Assembly: GCF_002960445.1 (NCBI RefSeq)
Contig: NZ_POJD01000358.1
Span: 62,001 to 126,000 of the forward strand
Length of the DNA: 64,000 bases
DNA from: Streptococcus suis
GTDB taxonomy: Bacteria; Bacillota; Bacilli; Lactobacillales; Streptococcaceae
Reading direction: 5' to 3'
Positions within the stretch are counted from its first letter, which is position 1, and each line of letters starts with the position of its first letter. The notes beneath the pieces were generated by a model, which ran no database searches, had not been told where the DNA came from, and worked only from the letters and a program-made list of their open reading frames with translations. Both the position numbers and the translations under genes were made by a program. This document shows, piece after piece, positions 1 to 8,409 of this stretch.

Positions 1-651
1 ATTTGGCTAACTCTGGTCGCCCTGTATGGAATCTATATCGTTTATTTCTCTATACGTTTTATCAGTCAAAGGAAGTTGGAATTGGTTTTTCCAAGCTGGT
101 TTATCGTCTATGTAGGCTTTGCCATGGTTGGGGTGACTGCTCCAGTCTATCAAGCCTTTAGACTGGGATGCTTTTCTCTGATTTTTGCGGGAATTTCCTT
201 TGCTATCTTATTGCCAGTTGTTGTGCATCGTTTGCTACGCGTCAAATTGGTTCAGGCTCAATTTCCCCTGCTAGCTATTTTTGCAGCTCCGACTGCCCTG
301 CTTTTAACTGCCTATCTTCAATTGGCAGAGCAGGTAGATTTGCGCTTGCTTGTGTTTTTGTTAGTCCTGTCCCAATCCTTCTATCTAACAGTGGTTCTCT
401 CGCTCAGACGATTGACCAAAAATGGTTTTAGTCCTCTCTTTGCAGCCTTTACTTTTCCGTTTGTCAGCTCTGCTATTTCCCTAAAACTGACCCTAGGGAA
501 GTTGGTGGGACTTCAATCCCTCCTGTCATTTGTCTTGCAAGTGGAGATCATCCTGGCGACGCTTGTGATTGCGGGAGTAGCTTTTCTGTATGTCAATCAC
601 CTGTCAAGAGAGTTAGTCAGTGTTTGGTCCTCAGCTGGAGAGAGTGTGTAG
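1..651 (+). CDS. TDT-family (TehA/SLAC1-like) membrane transporter, 5' end cut by window
   Basis: The reading frame is open from base 1 to the TAG at 651, so the gene starts upstream of the window; the TTG at 76 is only an internal codon. About 216 residues are visible and are almost entirely hydrophobic, with roughly six membrane-spanning stretches and a P-S-W-F-I-V-Y-V-G segment typical of the tellurite-resistance/dicarboxylate transporter (TDT) family, whose members have ten helices. The fragment would be the C-terminal half. The substrate cannot be read from the sequence; the family includes channels for small anions and malate carriers. Nothing links it to the tehB gene at 23.7 kb other than the family name. 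Confidence 0.7.
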   Translation: MWLTLVALYGIYIVYFSIRFISQRKLELVFPSWFIVYVGFAMVGVTAPVYQAFRLGCFSLIFAGISFAILLPVVVHRLLRVKLVQAQFPLLAIFAAPTALLLTAYLQLAEQVDLRLLVFLLVLSQSFYLTVVLSLRRLTKNGFSPLFAAFTFPFVSSAISLKLTLGKLVGLQSLLSFVLQVEIILATLVIAGVAFLYVNHLSRELVSVWSSAGESV

Positions 652-707
652 GTCTGTGAAGGGATCTGGAAATTATTCAAAGCAGAAAATCTAGTCAAGG
701 GGCTAGG

Positions 708-728
708 TTTTTTGTTATAATCAAAGCA
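708..728 (+). promoter_or_regulatory. Extended -10 promoter giving a probable leaderless transcript
   Basis: TGTTATAAT (TG at 713-714, hexamer TATAAT 716-721) ends 6 bases before the ATG at 728. Transcription normally starts about 7 bases after the hexamer, so the mRNA would begin at or next to the start codon. No Shine-Dalgarno sequence is present. Confidence 0.6.
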
Positions 729-1426
729 TGAAAGCAGTGATTTTTGATTTAGATGATACCTTATACGACCAAATCCAGCCCTTCAAAAAGGCTTTGGATA
801 GGCATTTGCAGGTGGATGATGAACTAGTCGGTCCCCTTTATCTAGCCTTTCGTCATTATGCGGATCAGGTATTTGAAGCAGCAGCGACTGGCAAGATGAG
901 TTTAAAGGACAGCCATATCTATCGGATGAAAGCAGCTCTAGCTGATTTTGGATTTCAGGTATCGGATGCCTTAGCTTTGACCATTCAGATTGATTATGAT
1001 TATTTTCAAGGACAGTTGGAGCTTAGTCCTATGTTTCCAGCGGTTTTTTCCCATTGTAAAGAAAGGGGACTTGCGCTTGGGATCATAACCAATGGTCCTC
1101 ATCGCCACCAATTGCGGAAGATACGTACTTTGGGTCTTTTGGATTGGTTTGATCAAGATCTAATTCTTATTTCCGGTCAGCTTGGGGTAGCTAAACCAAA
1201 TCCGCAGATTTTTAAGGTCATGGAGCAACGTTTGGGACTTTCCTCTGATGAGATTTGTTATGTAGGCGATTCCTTTGAGAATGATGTTATAGGGGCCAAG
1301 GCTTGTGGTTGGCAGGCTATTTGGTTTAATCATCGGTTGCGTTCGGTCCCTGAAACCAGTGTCAGTCCAGACAAGATTGTAGATAAGTGGGAGGACTTGA
1401 CAGCGGCGCTTCTCCCTACGGATTAG
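728..1426 (+). CDS. HAD-superfamily hydrolase (HAD-IA, phosphatase-like)
   Basis: 232-residue soluble protein with all four HAD motifs: D7-x-D9 nucleophile and acid in FDLDDTLYD at the N-terminus, T121-N-G in motif II, K156 in GVAKPNP, and the D181/D186 pair in GDSFENDV. The segment between residues 15 and 100 is a helical C1-type cap. Family members dephosphorylate small sugar phosphates or nucleotides (YjjG and phosphoglycolate-phosphatase types are closest in layout); the substrate is not determinable here. It stands alone, downstream of the transporter and behind its own extended -10 promoter, with the ATG apparently at the very 5' end of the mRNA. Confidence 0.88.
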   Translation: MKAVIFDLDDTLYDQIQPFKKALDRHLQVDDELVGPLYLAFRHYADQVFEAAATGKMSLKDSHIYRMKAALADFGFQVSDALALTIQIDYDYFQGQLELSPMFPAVFSHCKERGLALGIITNGPHRHQLRKIRTLGLLDWFDQDLILISGQLGVAKPNPQIFKVMEQRLGLSSDEICYVGDSFENDVIGAKACGWQAIWFNHRLRSVPETSVSPDKIVDKWEDLTAALLPTD

Positions 1427-1554
1427 CCTTTATTTATGGGTGTGATAGGTAAAATATATTAGCAGACAGGCTATTTTTATGATAGGATAGTGCTATATCA
1501 TGGAAGTCAGGATTGATGACTTGATGTAAAAAAAGCATGAAATGGAGTACCCCT

Positions 1555-2124
1555 ATGACACAAACATTTTTCCCAATTCATACCTTGGACACTGTTAGAC
1601 CTGATTTGAAAGAAAATCTGGAAACGGTCAAGAAAAACAATGGTGGCTACATCCCCAACCTGATTGGTCTGTTGGCCAACTCCCCGACAGCCTTGGAAAC
1701 CTATCAGACAGTAGGAGGAATCAATCGCCGCAACAGTCTGACACCGACTGAGCGTGAAGTCGTGCAAATCACAGCGGCTGTAGCAAATGGATGTGGATTC
1801 TGTGTGGCAGGTCACACCGCCATTTCGATCAAACAAATCAAGATGCCAGATGAGATTTTGCAGGCTCTTCGTCAGGGGACACCTATTGAGGCAGATGCGA
1901 AATTGGATACATTGGCTCGTTTTACTTTGGCAGTTATTCATGAAAAAGGTAAGGTCGGCGACCAGTTACTAGAAGAACTCTTCCAAGCAGGCTATACAGC
2001 TGAGAATGCCTTGGATGTTGTGCTAGGTGTCAGCCTTGCGACCCTCTGTAACTATGCAAATAACCTGATTAACACCCCAATCAATCCTGAACTGCAGCCC
2101 TATGCTTTGAAAGATGAAGAATAG
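1555..2124 (+). CDS. Carboxymuconolactone decarboxylase/AhpD-like protein
   Basis: 189 residues from the ATG at 1555, which has a GGAG ribosome-binding site 8 bases upstream; an in-frame ATG at 1537 has none and is not favoured. The central C80-x2-C83-x3-H87 motif (in NGCGFCVAGH) is the redox-active site of the AhpD/CMD fold, which forms helical trimers or hexamers and usually acts as a thiol-dependent peroxidase partner. The physiological role of this version (often annotated only as CMD family) is not known. It is a single-gene unit ending at a terminator hairpin. Confidence 0.85.
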   Translation: MTQTFFPIHTLDTVRPDLKENLETVKKNNGGYIPNLIGLLANSPTALETYQTVGGINRRNSLTPTEREVVQITAAVANGCGFCVAGHTAISIKQIKMPDEILQALRQGTPIEADAKLDTLARFTLAVIHEKGKVGDQLLEELFQAGYTAENALDVVLGVSLATLCNYANNLINTPINPELQPYALKDEE

Positions 2125-2129
2125 AATTT

Positions 2130-2162
2130 GAAAAACCAGTCGAACTAGTCGGCTGGTTTTTC
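2130..2162 (+). terminator. Rho-independent terminator after the AhpD-like gene
   Basis: Stem GAAAAACCAG (2130-2139) pairs with CTGGTTTTTC (2153-2162), starting 6 bases after the stop codon. Confidence 0.75.
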
Positions 2163-2174
2163 AATTTTAGCAAG

Positions 2175-2219
2175 TGAAACTATTTTTATAAAAAAGTTAG
2201 AAAATAGAAAGTAGTTTCA
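2175..2219. promoter_or_regulatory. Perfect inverted repeat upstream of nanE promoter, candidate operator
   Basis: TGAAACTA (2175-2182) and TAGTTTCA (2212-2219) are exact inverted copies, with a second nested pair CTATTTT/AAAATAG (2180-2186 and 2201-2207). It sits about 56 bases upstream of the -35 box of the sialic acid operon. GAAA/TTTC half-sites are common in RpiR-family operators, and an RpiR regulator lies at the other end of the locus, so this is a candidate binding site; that link is an inference. Confidence 0.4.
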
Positions 2220-2274
2220 AAAAATCCCCTTTTCTTTCTTCAGACAGAAATTAAAATTTAAATGTAAAAGTTTG

Positions 2275-2321
2275 TTGAAAAGATGTCAATATATTGTATA
2301 ATAATAATGTAAGCGCTAACT
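2275..2321 (+). promoter_or_regulatory. nanE operon promoter with perfect CcpA cre site
   Basis: -35 TTGAAA (2275-2280), 16-base spacer, -10 TATAAT (2297-2302). The sequence ATGTAAGCGCTAACT (2307-2321) matches the cre consensus WTGNAANCGNWNNCW at every defined position and covers the expected transcription start, an arrangement that gives carbon catabolite repression by CcpA. The ccpA gene itself is at 47.5 kb in this window. Confidence 0.85.
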
Positions 2322-2349
2322 CGGATCCGGTAATAGAAAGGAGAAATGA

Positions 2350-3051
2350 ATGGCTACCATCAGCAAAGAAGCCTTAAAAGAACAAATTAAAGATGGCATT
2401 ATTATTTCCTGTCAAGCTTTACCAGGTGAGCCTTTATATAGTGAAGAAGGCGGAGTTATTCCTCTATTGGTCAAGGCAGCCCAGGAAGCGGGTGCTGTAG
2501 GTATTCGAGCAAACAGTGTTCGAGATATTAAAGAAATCAAGGAAGTAACCGATTTACCTATTATCGGAATTATCAAGAGAGATTACCCTCCTCAGGAGCC
2601 TTTCATTACGGCAACGATGAGAGAGGTGGACGAGCTAGCTGAACTAGACATTGCAGTCATTGCTCTGGATTGTACCAAACGGGAGCGGTATGATGGTCTG
2701 GACATCGTTGATTTCATCAAACAAATCAAGGAAAAATACCCAAGTCAACTCTTCATGGCAGATATTTCCACCTATGAAGAAGGTGTGACAGCCTACGAGG
2801 CTGGAATTGATTTTGTGGGAACGACCCTATCAGGCTATACATCCTATAGCCGACAAGAAGATGGACCAGATATTGAGTTGGTTGACCGACTTTGTCGTGC
2901 TGGGATTGATGTCATCGCAGAAGGAAAAATCCACTATCCAGATCAAGCTAGAACCATTCACAATCTAGGCGTAGCTGGTATTGTCGTTGGCGGAGCCATT
3001 ACCCGTCCTAAGGAAATAGCAGAGCGGTTTATCCAGGCTCTGAAAAAATAG
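2350..3051 (+). CDS. nanE: N-acetylmannosamine-6-phosphate 2-epimerase
   Basis: 233 residues, the usual size of NanE, with the TIM-barrel signature blocks: PGEPLY near residue 22, GIRAN near residue 50, [20 protein letters not shown] and the C-terminal phosphate-binding [11 protein letters not shown]. It converts ManNAc-6-phosphate to GlcNAc-6-phosphate in the cytosol, which then enters amino sugar catabolism. The start has a good AAAGGAG site. It is the first gene of the sialic acid operon and follows the cre-controlled promoter. The neighbouring ABC transporter, nanA and sugar kinase confirm the pathway. Confidence 0.95.
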   Translation: MATISKEALKEQIKDGIIISCQALPGEPLYSEEGGVIPLLVKAAQEAGAVGIRANSVRDIKEIKEVTDLPIIGIIKRDYPPQEPFITATMREVDELAELDIAVIALDCTKRERYDGLDIVDFIKQIKEKYPSQLFMADISTYEEGVTAYEAGIDFVGTTLSGYTSYSRQEDGPDIELVDRLCRAGIDVIAEGKIHYPDQARTIHNLGVAGIVVGGAITRPKEIAERFIQALKK

Positions 3052-3102
3052 TTACATAGTCTAATAACCCCAGATGGGGAAGCAAAAAAATAAAGGAGAA
3101 GA

Positions 3103-4419
3103 ATGATGAAAAAAATCATACATTCATTGTTAGCTGGTGTGGCAGTTTTGTCACTCGCAGCATGTAGTGGTGGTAGCAGTAATACAACTGCTGAAAAAAC
3201 AGCTGAATCAAGTGCTTCTGGTAAGACAGAAATCACTTGGTGGGCCTTCCCAGTATTCACACAAGAGAATACAGAAGACGGTGTTGGTACCTATGAGCAA
3301 AAAATTATTGCTGCTTTTGAGGAAGCTAACCCAGACATTACTGTAAAACTGGAAACCATTGACTTTACATCTGGTCCAGAAAAAATCACGACTGCTATTG
3401 AAGCAGGTACTGCTCCAGACGTTCTCTTCGATGCACCAGGCCGTATCATCACCTACGGAAAAAATGGTAAATTGGCTGAATTGAATGATCTCTTCACAGA
3501 TGAATTTGTCAAAGATGTGAACAACGATAACATCATTCAAGCATCTAAGGCTGGTGATACTGCCTACATGTACCCACTCAGCTCTGCTCCATTCTATATG
3601 GCCTTCAACAAAGCGATGTTGAAAGATGCTGGTGTTCTTGACCTTGTAAAAGATGGCTGGACAACTGACGACTTTGAAAAAGTTATCAAAGCTTTGAAAG
3701 ACAAGGGTTACAACCCTGGTTCCCTCTTCTCTAACGGTCAAGGTGGTGACCAAGGTACTCGTGCCTTCTTGGCAAACCTTTACAGTGGTAGCATCACAGA
3801 CGAAGGTGTAACTAAGTATACAACTGATTCAGAGCAAATGATCAAGGCTTTGGATAAGGCAGCTGGCTGGATTAAAGACGGCTACATGATGAACGGCTCT
3901 CAATACGCAGGTGGCGATGACATCCAAAACTTTGCAAACGGCCAAACTTCTTACACTATCCTTTGGGGTCCTGCTCAAAATGGTATCCAAGGACAATTGC
4001 TAGAAGCATCTAAAGTAGAAGTTCTTGAAGTACCATTCCCATCTGAAGATGGTAAAGCAGCTCTTGAATACCTTGTAAACGGCTTTGCAGTCTTCAACAA
4101 TGGCGACGAAGCTCGTGTAGCAGCGTCTAAGAAATTCATCCAGTTCATCGCAGATGACAAAGAATGGGGTCCTAAGAACGTTGTTCGTACAGGTGCCTTC
4201 CCAGTTCGTACATCATTTGGTGCTCTCTATGATGACGAACGCATGGCTACTATTGACAAGTGGACTGGTTACTACTCACCATACTACAACACAATTGATG
4301 GATTTGCTGAAATGAGAACTCTTTGGTTCCCAATGCTTCAAGCTGTATCAAATGGCGAAAAAGAAGCAGAGGCTGCTTTGAAAGAATTCACTGAGCAAGC
4401 AAACGCAACCATTAAATAA
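3103..4419 (+). CDS. satA: Sialic acid ABC transporter, substrate-binding lipoprotein (SatA-like)
   Basis: 438 residues. The N-terminus is a lipoprotein signal peptide (KK, hydrophobic core, lipobox S-L-A-A-C with Cys21), followed by a Ser/Thr-rich linker and a family 1 extracellular solute-binding domain (ITWWAFPVF start, [11 protein letters not shown], long two-lobe body). By position next to nanE and nanA, and by similarity to the pneumococcal SatABC system, the ligand is most likely N-acetylneuraminic acid. Codon use is very regular, as expected for a highly expressed binding protein. A strong hairpin follows the stop codon and separates it from the permease genes. An ATG at 3106 is an equally possible start. 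Confidence 0.88.
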   Translation: MMKKIIHSLLAGVAVLSLAACSGGSSNTTAEKTAESSASGKTEITWWAFPVFTQENTEDGVGTYEQKIIAAFEEANPDITVKLETIDFTSGPEKITTAIEAGTAPDVLFDAPGRIITYGKNGKLAELNDLFTDEFVKDVNNDNIIQASKAGDTAYMYPLSSAPFYMAFNKAMLKDAGVLDLVKDGWTTDDFEKVIKALKDKGYNPGSLFSNGQGGDQGTRAFLANLYSGSITDEGVTKYTTDSEQMIKALDKAAGWIKDGYMMNGSQYAGGDDIQNFANGQTSYTILWGPAQNGIQGQLLEASKVEVLEVPFPSEDGKAALEYLVNGFAVFNNGDEARVAASKKFIQFIADDKEWGPKNVVRTGAFPVRTSFGALYDDERMATIDKWTGYYSPYYNTIDGFAEMRTLWFPMLQAVSNGEKEAEAALKEFTEQANATIK

Positions 4420-4432
4420 ATGAATTGAATGA

Positions 4433-4478
4433 GGCTCCTTTTCTCTGTTAGCTATTCAATAGATATGGAAAAGGAGCC
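4433..4478 (+). terminator. Intercistronic hairpin between binding-protein and permease genes
   Basis: GGCTCCTTTTC (4433-4443) and GAAAAGGAGCC (4468-4478) form a perfect 11-bp stem with a 24-base loop. There is only a short, mixed T stretch after it, so it probably acts as a partial terminator or an mRNA 3'-end stabiliser, giving more binding protein than permease, as in other ABC importer operons. Confidence 0.65.
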
Positions 4479-4574
4479 ATTCCTTTCATGCTTTGTGAAA
4501 ATCAAGAATTATTTTTTCAGTAGGTATTTTGATTTTCATAAAGAATGATTACGAATAGAATTGAGGTGTTCTAA

Positions 4575-5462
4575 GTGCAGATAAATAAGATTAGAATGCG
4601 GGAAACCATTGTATCCTATACCTTCTTGGCTCCTATTCTCATTTTCTTCACCATTTTTGTACTCGCTCCAATGATCATGGGATTTGTCACCAGTTTCTTT
4701 AACTATACCATGACAGATTTCACCTTTGTTGGACTGGATAATTATGTACGGATGTTTAATGATCCGATCTTTATCAAATCTCTGATTAACACGTTGATTA
4801 TCGTGGTTGGTTCAGTGCCAGTAGTTGTCTTCTTTTCAGTCTTTGTCGCTTCGCAAACCTATGAAAAGAATGTCATCGCTCGTTCTTTCTACCGTGCAGT
4901 CTTCTTCCTGCCTGTTGTAACGGGTTCCGTTGCTGTAACGGTTGTTTGGAAATGGATTTACGATCCCCTGTCAGGTATCTTGAACTTTGTTTTGAAATCT
5001 GGCGGCCTAATTGAACAAAATATCAGTTGGTTAGGGGATAAACAGTGGGCCTTGTTAGCCATCATCATTATCCTCTTAACAACTTCAGTTGGTCAGCCGA
5101 TTATTCTTTACATTGCAGCTCTTGGAAATATTGATAATTCCTTGGTAGAAGCTGCGCGTGTGGATGGTGCCAACGAACATCAGGTTTTCTGGCAAATCAA
5201 ATGGCCAAGCCTCTTACCAACCACTCTTTACATCGCAGTTATTACGACCATTAACTCCTTCCAGTGTTTTGCCCTTATTCAGCTCTTGACCTCAGGTGGA
5301 CCTAACTATTCAACCTCCACCCTCATGTACTACTTGTACGAAAAAGCCTTCAAGTTGTCTGAGTATGGATATGCAAACACCATGGGTGTTTTCCTGGCAG
5401 TCATGATTGCACTGATTTCCTTTGCCCAATTCAAGATTTTGGGTAACGATGTGGAATACTAG
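4575..5462 (+). CDS. satB: Sialic acid ABC transporter permease (SatB-like)
   Basis: 295-residue MalF-type permease with about six transmembrane helices and the EAA loop EAARVDGANEHQVFW that docks on the ATPase. The start is GTG at 4575 preceded by GAGGTG; the first ATG in frame is 21 bases further in. It pairs with the second permease immediately downstream and with the lipoprotein upstream. No ATPase gene is in the locus, so the transporter must share a multi-sugar ATPase (MsmK type) encoded elsewhere, as known for the streptococcal sialic acid and raffinose importers. Confidence 0.88.
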   Translation: MQINKIRMRETIVSYTFLAPILIFFTIFVLAPMIMGFVTSFFNYTMTDFTFVGLDNYVRMFNDPIFIKSLINTLIIVVGSVPVVVFFSVFVASQTYEKNVIARSFYRAVFFLPVVTGSVAVTVVWKWIYDPLSGILNFVLKSGGLIEQNISWLGDKQWALLAIIIILLTTSVGQPIILYIAALGNIDNSLVEAARVDGANEHQVFWQIKWPSLLPTTLYIAVITTINSFQCFALIQLLTSGGPNYSTSTLMYYLYEKAFKLSEYGYANTMGVFLAVMIALISFAQFKILGNDVEY

Positions 5463-5475
5463 AAAGGAGGAAACT

Positions 5476-6306
5476 ATGAAAAAGAAAACCATTACACCCT
5501 TTGGTGTTATTTCAACCATTATCTTGCTCTTGTTGACCATCCTTTTCATCTTCCCTTTCTATTGGATTATGACAGGTGCCTTTAAGTCACAACCTCATAC
5601 CATTGTGATTCCGCCTCAGTGGTGGCCAACCCAGCCAACGCTAGAAAACTTTACCAAGTTGACGGTTCAAAACCCAGCCTTACAGTGGCTATGGAACTCA
5701 GTCTTTATCTCCTTGGCGACCATGATTTTGGTTTGTATGACCTCTTCTCTAGCTGGTTATGTCTTGGCTAAGAAACGGTTCTACGGACAGCGGATTTTGT
5801 TCTCAATCTTCATCGCTGCCATGGCTCTTCCTAAGCAGGTTGTGCTTGTGCCTCTGGTACGGATTATCAACTTTATGGGAATTCATGATACGCTATCGGC
5901 AGTTATTCTACCCTTAGTTGGCTGGCCATTCGGGGTTTTCTTGATGAAGCAATTTTCAGAGAATATTCCGACAGAATTGTTGGAATCTGCTAAGATTGAT
6001 GGTTGTGGAGAAGTATCAACCTTCTGGAATGTTGCCTTTCCAATTGTCAAACCAGGTTTTGCAGCCTTGGCTATCTTTACCTTCATCAACTCTTGGAATG
6101 ACTACTTCATGCAGTTGGTTATGTTGACTTCTCGTCAGAATTTGACTATTTCGCTAGGTGTTGCAACCATGCAGGCTGAAATGGCAACCAACTATGGTGT
6201 TATCATGGCGGGAGCTGCTATGGCTGCAGTGCCAATCGTTACTGTCTTCCTTGTCTTCCAAAAATCCTTTACTCAAGGTATCACCATGGGAGCGGTTAAA
6301 GGTTAA
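5476..6306 (+). CDS. satC: Sialic acid ABC transporter permease (SatC-like)
   Basis: 276 residues from the ATG at 5476, which has an excellent AAAGGAGG site; longer in-frame starts inside satB are not needed. MalG-type permease with six predicted helices and the EAA loop ESAKIDGCGEVSTFWNVAFP near residue 180. It lies 13 bases after satB and would form the membrane heterodimer with it. The C-terminal FTQGITMGAVKG ending is characteristic of carbohydrate ABC permeases of this subfamily. Confidence 0.88.
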   Translation: MKKKTITPFGVISTIILLLLTILFIFPFYWIMTGAFKSQPHTIVIPPQWWPTQPTLENFTKLTVQNPALQWLWNSVFISLATMILVCMTSSLAGYVLAKKRFYGQRILFSIFIAAMALPKQVVLVPLVRIINFMGIHDTLSAVILPLVGWPFGVFLMKQFSENIPTELLESAKIDGCGEVSTFWNVAFPIVKPGFAALAIFTFINSWNDYFMQLVMLTSRQNLTISLGVATMQAEMATNYGVIMAGAAMAAVPIVTVFLVFQKSFTQGITMGAVKG

Positions 6307-6335
6307 GAATTCGGATAGTTTGGGGAGAATGATAC

Positions 6336-6791
6336 ATGATTTATGATCATATTGACAATTGTTCACAATATAAGGGACTACATCCCAATTTGGATCTTGC
6401 CTTGGCTGTTTTGGAAAAGGGTGATTTTCGCGAGCAGGATCTAGGCAGGTATGAAATCGCTGGTCAGGCTGTCTATTATTTCCTTCAGGAAAATACTCTC
6501 TCTGAAGAGTTCAAGGAGGAATTTGAATACCATCGTTCCTACGCAGATATCCATTTTGTTATCAGCGGACAGGAACAAATTTCTTACGGTTGTCGTCTGG
6601 TTGGAGAAGATACTGGTTTTGATCCAGCAAGTGATATCGGTTTTGTTCCGAGTGAAAAATGGGTGGATTGTCTACTTGATGGGAATTACTTTGCCATTTT
6701 TCTACCTGGTGAGGTTCATCAGCCAAACCAGTGGGCAGGTGGACAAAAGACTGTCCGCAAGTTTGTCATTAAAGTCTTACTAGACGATTAG
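6336..6791 (+). CDS. YhcH/YjgK/YiaL family protein (DUF386, NanQ-like)
   Basis: 151-residue cytosolic protein of the beta-barrel YhcH family, with the family's HRSYADIHFVISGQE block and a C-terminal LPGEVHQPN segment carrying the conserved metal-binding His. Members encoded in sialic acid operons (NanQ) accelerate opening or anomerisation of sialic acid so that the lyase can use it; that role fits here because nanA follows two genes later. The start at 6336 has a GGGGAG ribosome site 8 bases upstream. Confidence 0.85.
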   Translation: MIYDHIDNCSQYKGLHPNLDLALAVLEKGDFREQDLGRYEIAGQAVYYFLQENTLSEEFKEEFEYHRSYADIHFVISGQEQISYGCRLVGEDTGFDPASDIGFVPSEKWVDCLLDGNYFAIFLPGEVHQPNQWAGGQKTVRKFVIKVLLDD

Positions 6792-6823
6792 TTCTCAACT
6801 AAAATAGAAAGGGGAAGGTGTAA

Positions 6824-7483
6824 ATGAAAGGAAAGGGTGGTAGAACACTGGTTCAGTCCTTGTTTGATGTTAATCATCCAGCATGGCAACTGGTAGAAAA
6901 ACTCTTTGATCTCATGCTCTTAAATGGCTTAACTGTTTTGGCAAGTCTTCCTCTTTTTACCTTGGGAATTGCCAAACTAGCTCTCCAAGCGAGCTTATGG
7001 GACATGAATGAAGAAGGGAAAATCAAGGTCTGGTCGACCTACTGGGGTCATTTTGGTCGCCAGTGGAAACAGGGCTTGGTCTTGTCGCTGGTAGAAATTG
7101 GGTTAACGACATTTTGCCTCTTGGATCTATATCTGATTTGGGGACAGGCTGGTCTGGTATTTGACAGTTTTCGTGCAAGCTGTATTGCCATCCTGCTCTT
7201 TAGTCAGCTACTTTGGGTCTATATCTACCCGTTAGCCAGTCGATTTGATTTACAGTTGAAAGACTTATTCCTAAAAGGAATTTTATGTCTGGGGAATATG
7301 TTGTCTTTGACCGCTATGGTTGGTCTGGTCTTTCTACTTGTAGCTACTATCCTCTTTTATTCAGACCTGACATTTTTAATCGGTCTGGTTTGTCTGCTAT
7401 TTTTTGCCTACGCTGGCCTATCCTTTCTATTTATTAGAGAGTTTGGTTCAAGAATAAAAACAGTTAAAAAGGAATTAGAATGA
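6824..7483 (+). CDS. DUF624 (YesL-like) membrane protein
   Basis: 219 residues with about five hydrophobic helices. The N-terminal pattern FDLMLLNGLTVLASLPLFTLGIAKLAL is the DUF624/YesL signature. Proteins of this family are found beside carbohydrate ABC transporters in Firmicutes and are thought to assist them, but no biochemical function is established. It overlaps nanA by four bases (ATGA), so translation of the two is coupled. Confidence 0.8.
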   Translation: MKGKGGRTLVQSLFDVNHPAWQLVEKLFDLMLLNGLTVLASLPLFTLGIAKLALQASLWDMNEEGKIKVWSTYWGHFGRQWKQGLVLSLVEIGLTTFCLLDLYLIWGQAGLVFDSFRASCIAILLFSQLLWVYIYPLASRFDLQLKDLFLKGILCLGNMLSLTAMVGLVFLLVATILFYSDLTFLIGLVCLLFFAYAGLSFLFIREFGSRIKTVKKELE

Positions 7484-8400
7484 AAGATTTATCGAAATAT
7501 CATGGAATTATCCCAGCCTTCTATGCCTGTTATGACGAGGCTGGTGAGATTAGTTCAGAACGTGTAAAAGCCCTGGTTCAGTATTTCATTGACAAGGGTG
7601 TTCAAGGGCTTTATGTCAATGGTTCATCTGGTGAATGTATTTACCAAAGTGTGGCAGACCGCAAGCAAATTCTTGAAGCGGTCATGGAAGTTGCCAAGGG
7701 TAAATTGACCATCATCAACCATGTGGCTTGTAACAATTTGAAGGACAGTGTGGAACTGGCGCGTCATTCGGAAGAATTGGGTGTTGATGCTATTGCGGCC
7801 ATCCCACCGATTTACTTCCGTTTGCCAGAGTACAGTATCGCTGCTTACTGGAACGGTATTAGTGCAGCTGCACCAAACACTGATTTCATTATCTACAACA
7901 TTCCGCAACTGGCAGGTGTATCCTTGACACCAAGTCTGTATAAGGAAATGCTGAAAAATCCACGCGTGGTCGGGGTGAAAAATTCCTCTATGCCAGTTCA
8001 GGATATTGATACCTTTGTCAGTCTAGGCGGTGAAGACTATGTAGTATTCAATGGTCCAGATGAGCAATTCTTAGGTGGTCGACTCATGGGCGCTAAGGGT
8101 GGAATTGGGGGTACCTATGGTGCTATGCCAGAACTCTTCCTGCGTTTGAACCAATTGATTGCGGACAAGGACTTGGAAACCGCCCGTCAATTGCAGGCGA
8201 CTATCAATACTATTATCGGTAAACTGGTATCTGGTCATGGTCATATGTACGCTGTCATCAAGGAAGTCATCCGTATCAATGATGGCTTGGATATTGGTTC
8301 TGTTCGTGAACCTCTGACAGCCTTGACGGAAGCAGACTTGATCATTGCCCAAGAAGCAGCTCAGGTCATTCGCGATGCTAAGGAAAGATTTGGTGCCTAG
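7480..8400 (+). CDS. nanA: N-acetylneuraminate lyase
   Basis: 306 residues, DHDPS/NAL family. Visible active-site elements are the carboxylate-binding G48-S-S-G-E52 loop, Y139 in FIIYNIP, and the Schiff-base lysine K167 in VVGVKNSS. Cleaves N-acetylneuraminate to ManNAc and pyruvate in the cytosol. The start overlaps the preceding gene (ATGA at 7480). The operon context (transporter upstream, sugar kinase downstream, nanE at the head) separates it from dihydrodipicolinate synthase, which has the same fold. Confidence 0.94.
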   Translation: MKDLSKYHGIIPAFYACYDEAGEISSERVKALVQYFIDKGVQGLYVNGSSGECIYQSVADRKQILEAVMEVAKGKLTIINHVACNNLKDSVELARHSEELGVDAIAAIPPIYFRLPEYSIAAYWNGISAAAPNTDFIIYNIPQLAGVSLTPSLYKEMLKNPRVVGVKNSSMPVQDIDTFVSLGGEDYVVFNGPDEQFLGGRLMGAKGGIGGTYGAMPELFLRLNQLIADKDLETARQLQATINTIIGKLVSGHGHMYAVIKEVIRINDGLDIGSVREPLTALTEADLIIAQEAAQVIRDAKERFGA

Positions 8401-8409
8401 GAGGTGTCT

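Noticed and set aside
1507-1941. Minus-strand ORF of 144 codons opposite the AhpD-like gene
   Set aside because: No ribosome-binding site or recognisable motif; the opposite strand has the CxxC enzyme.
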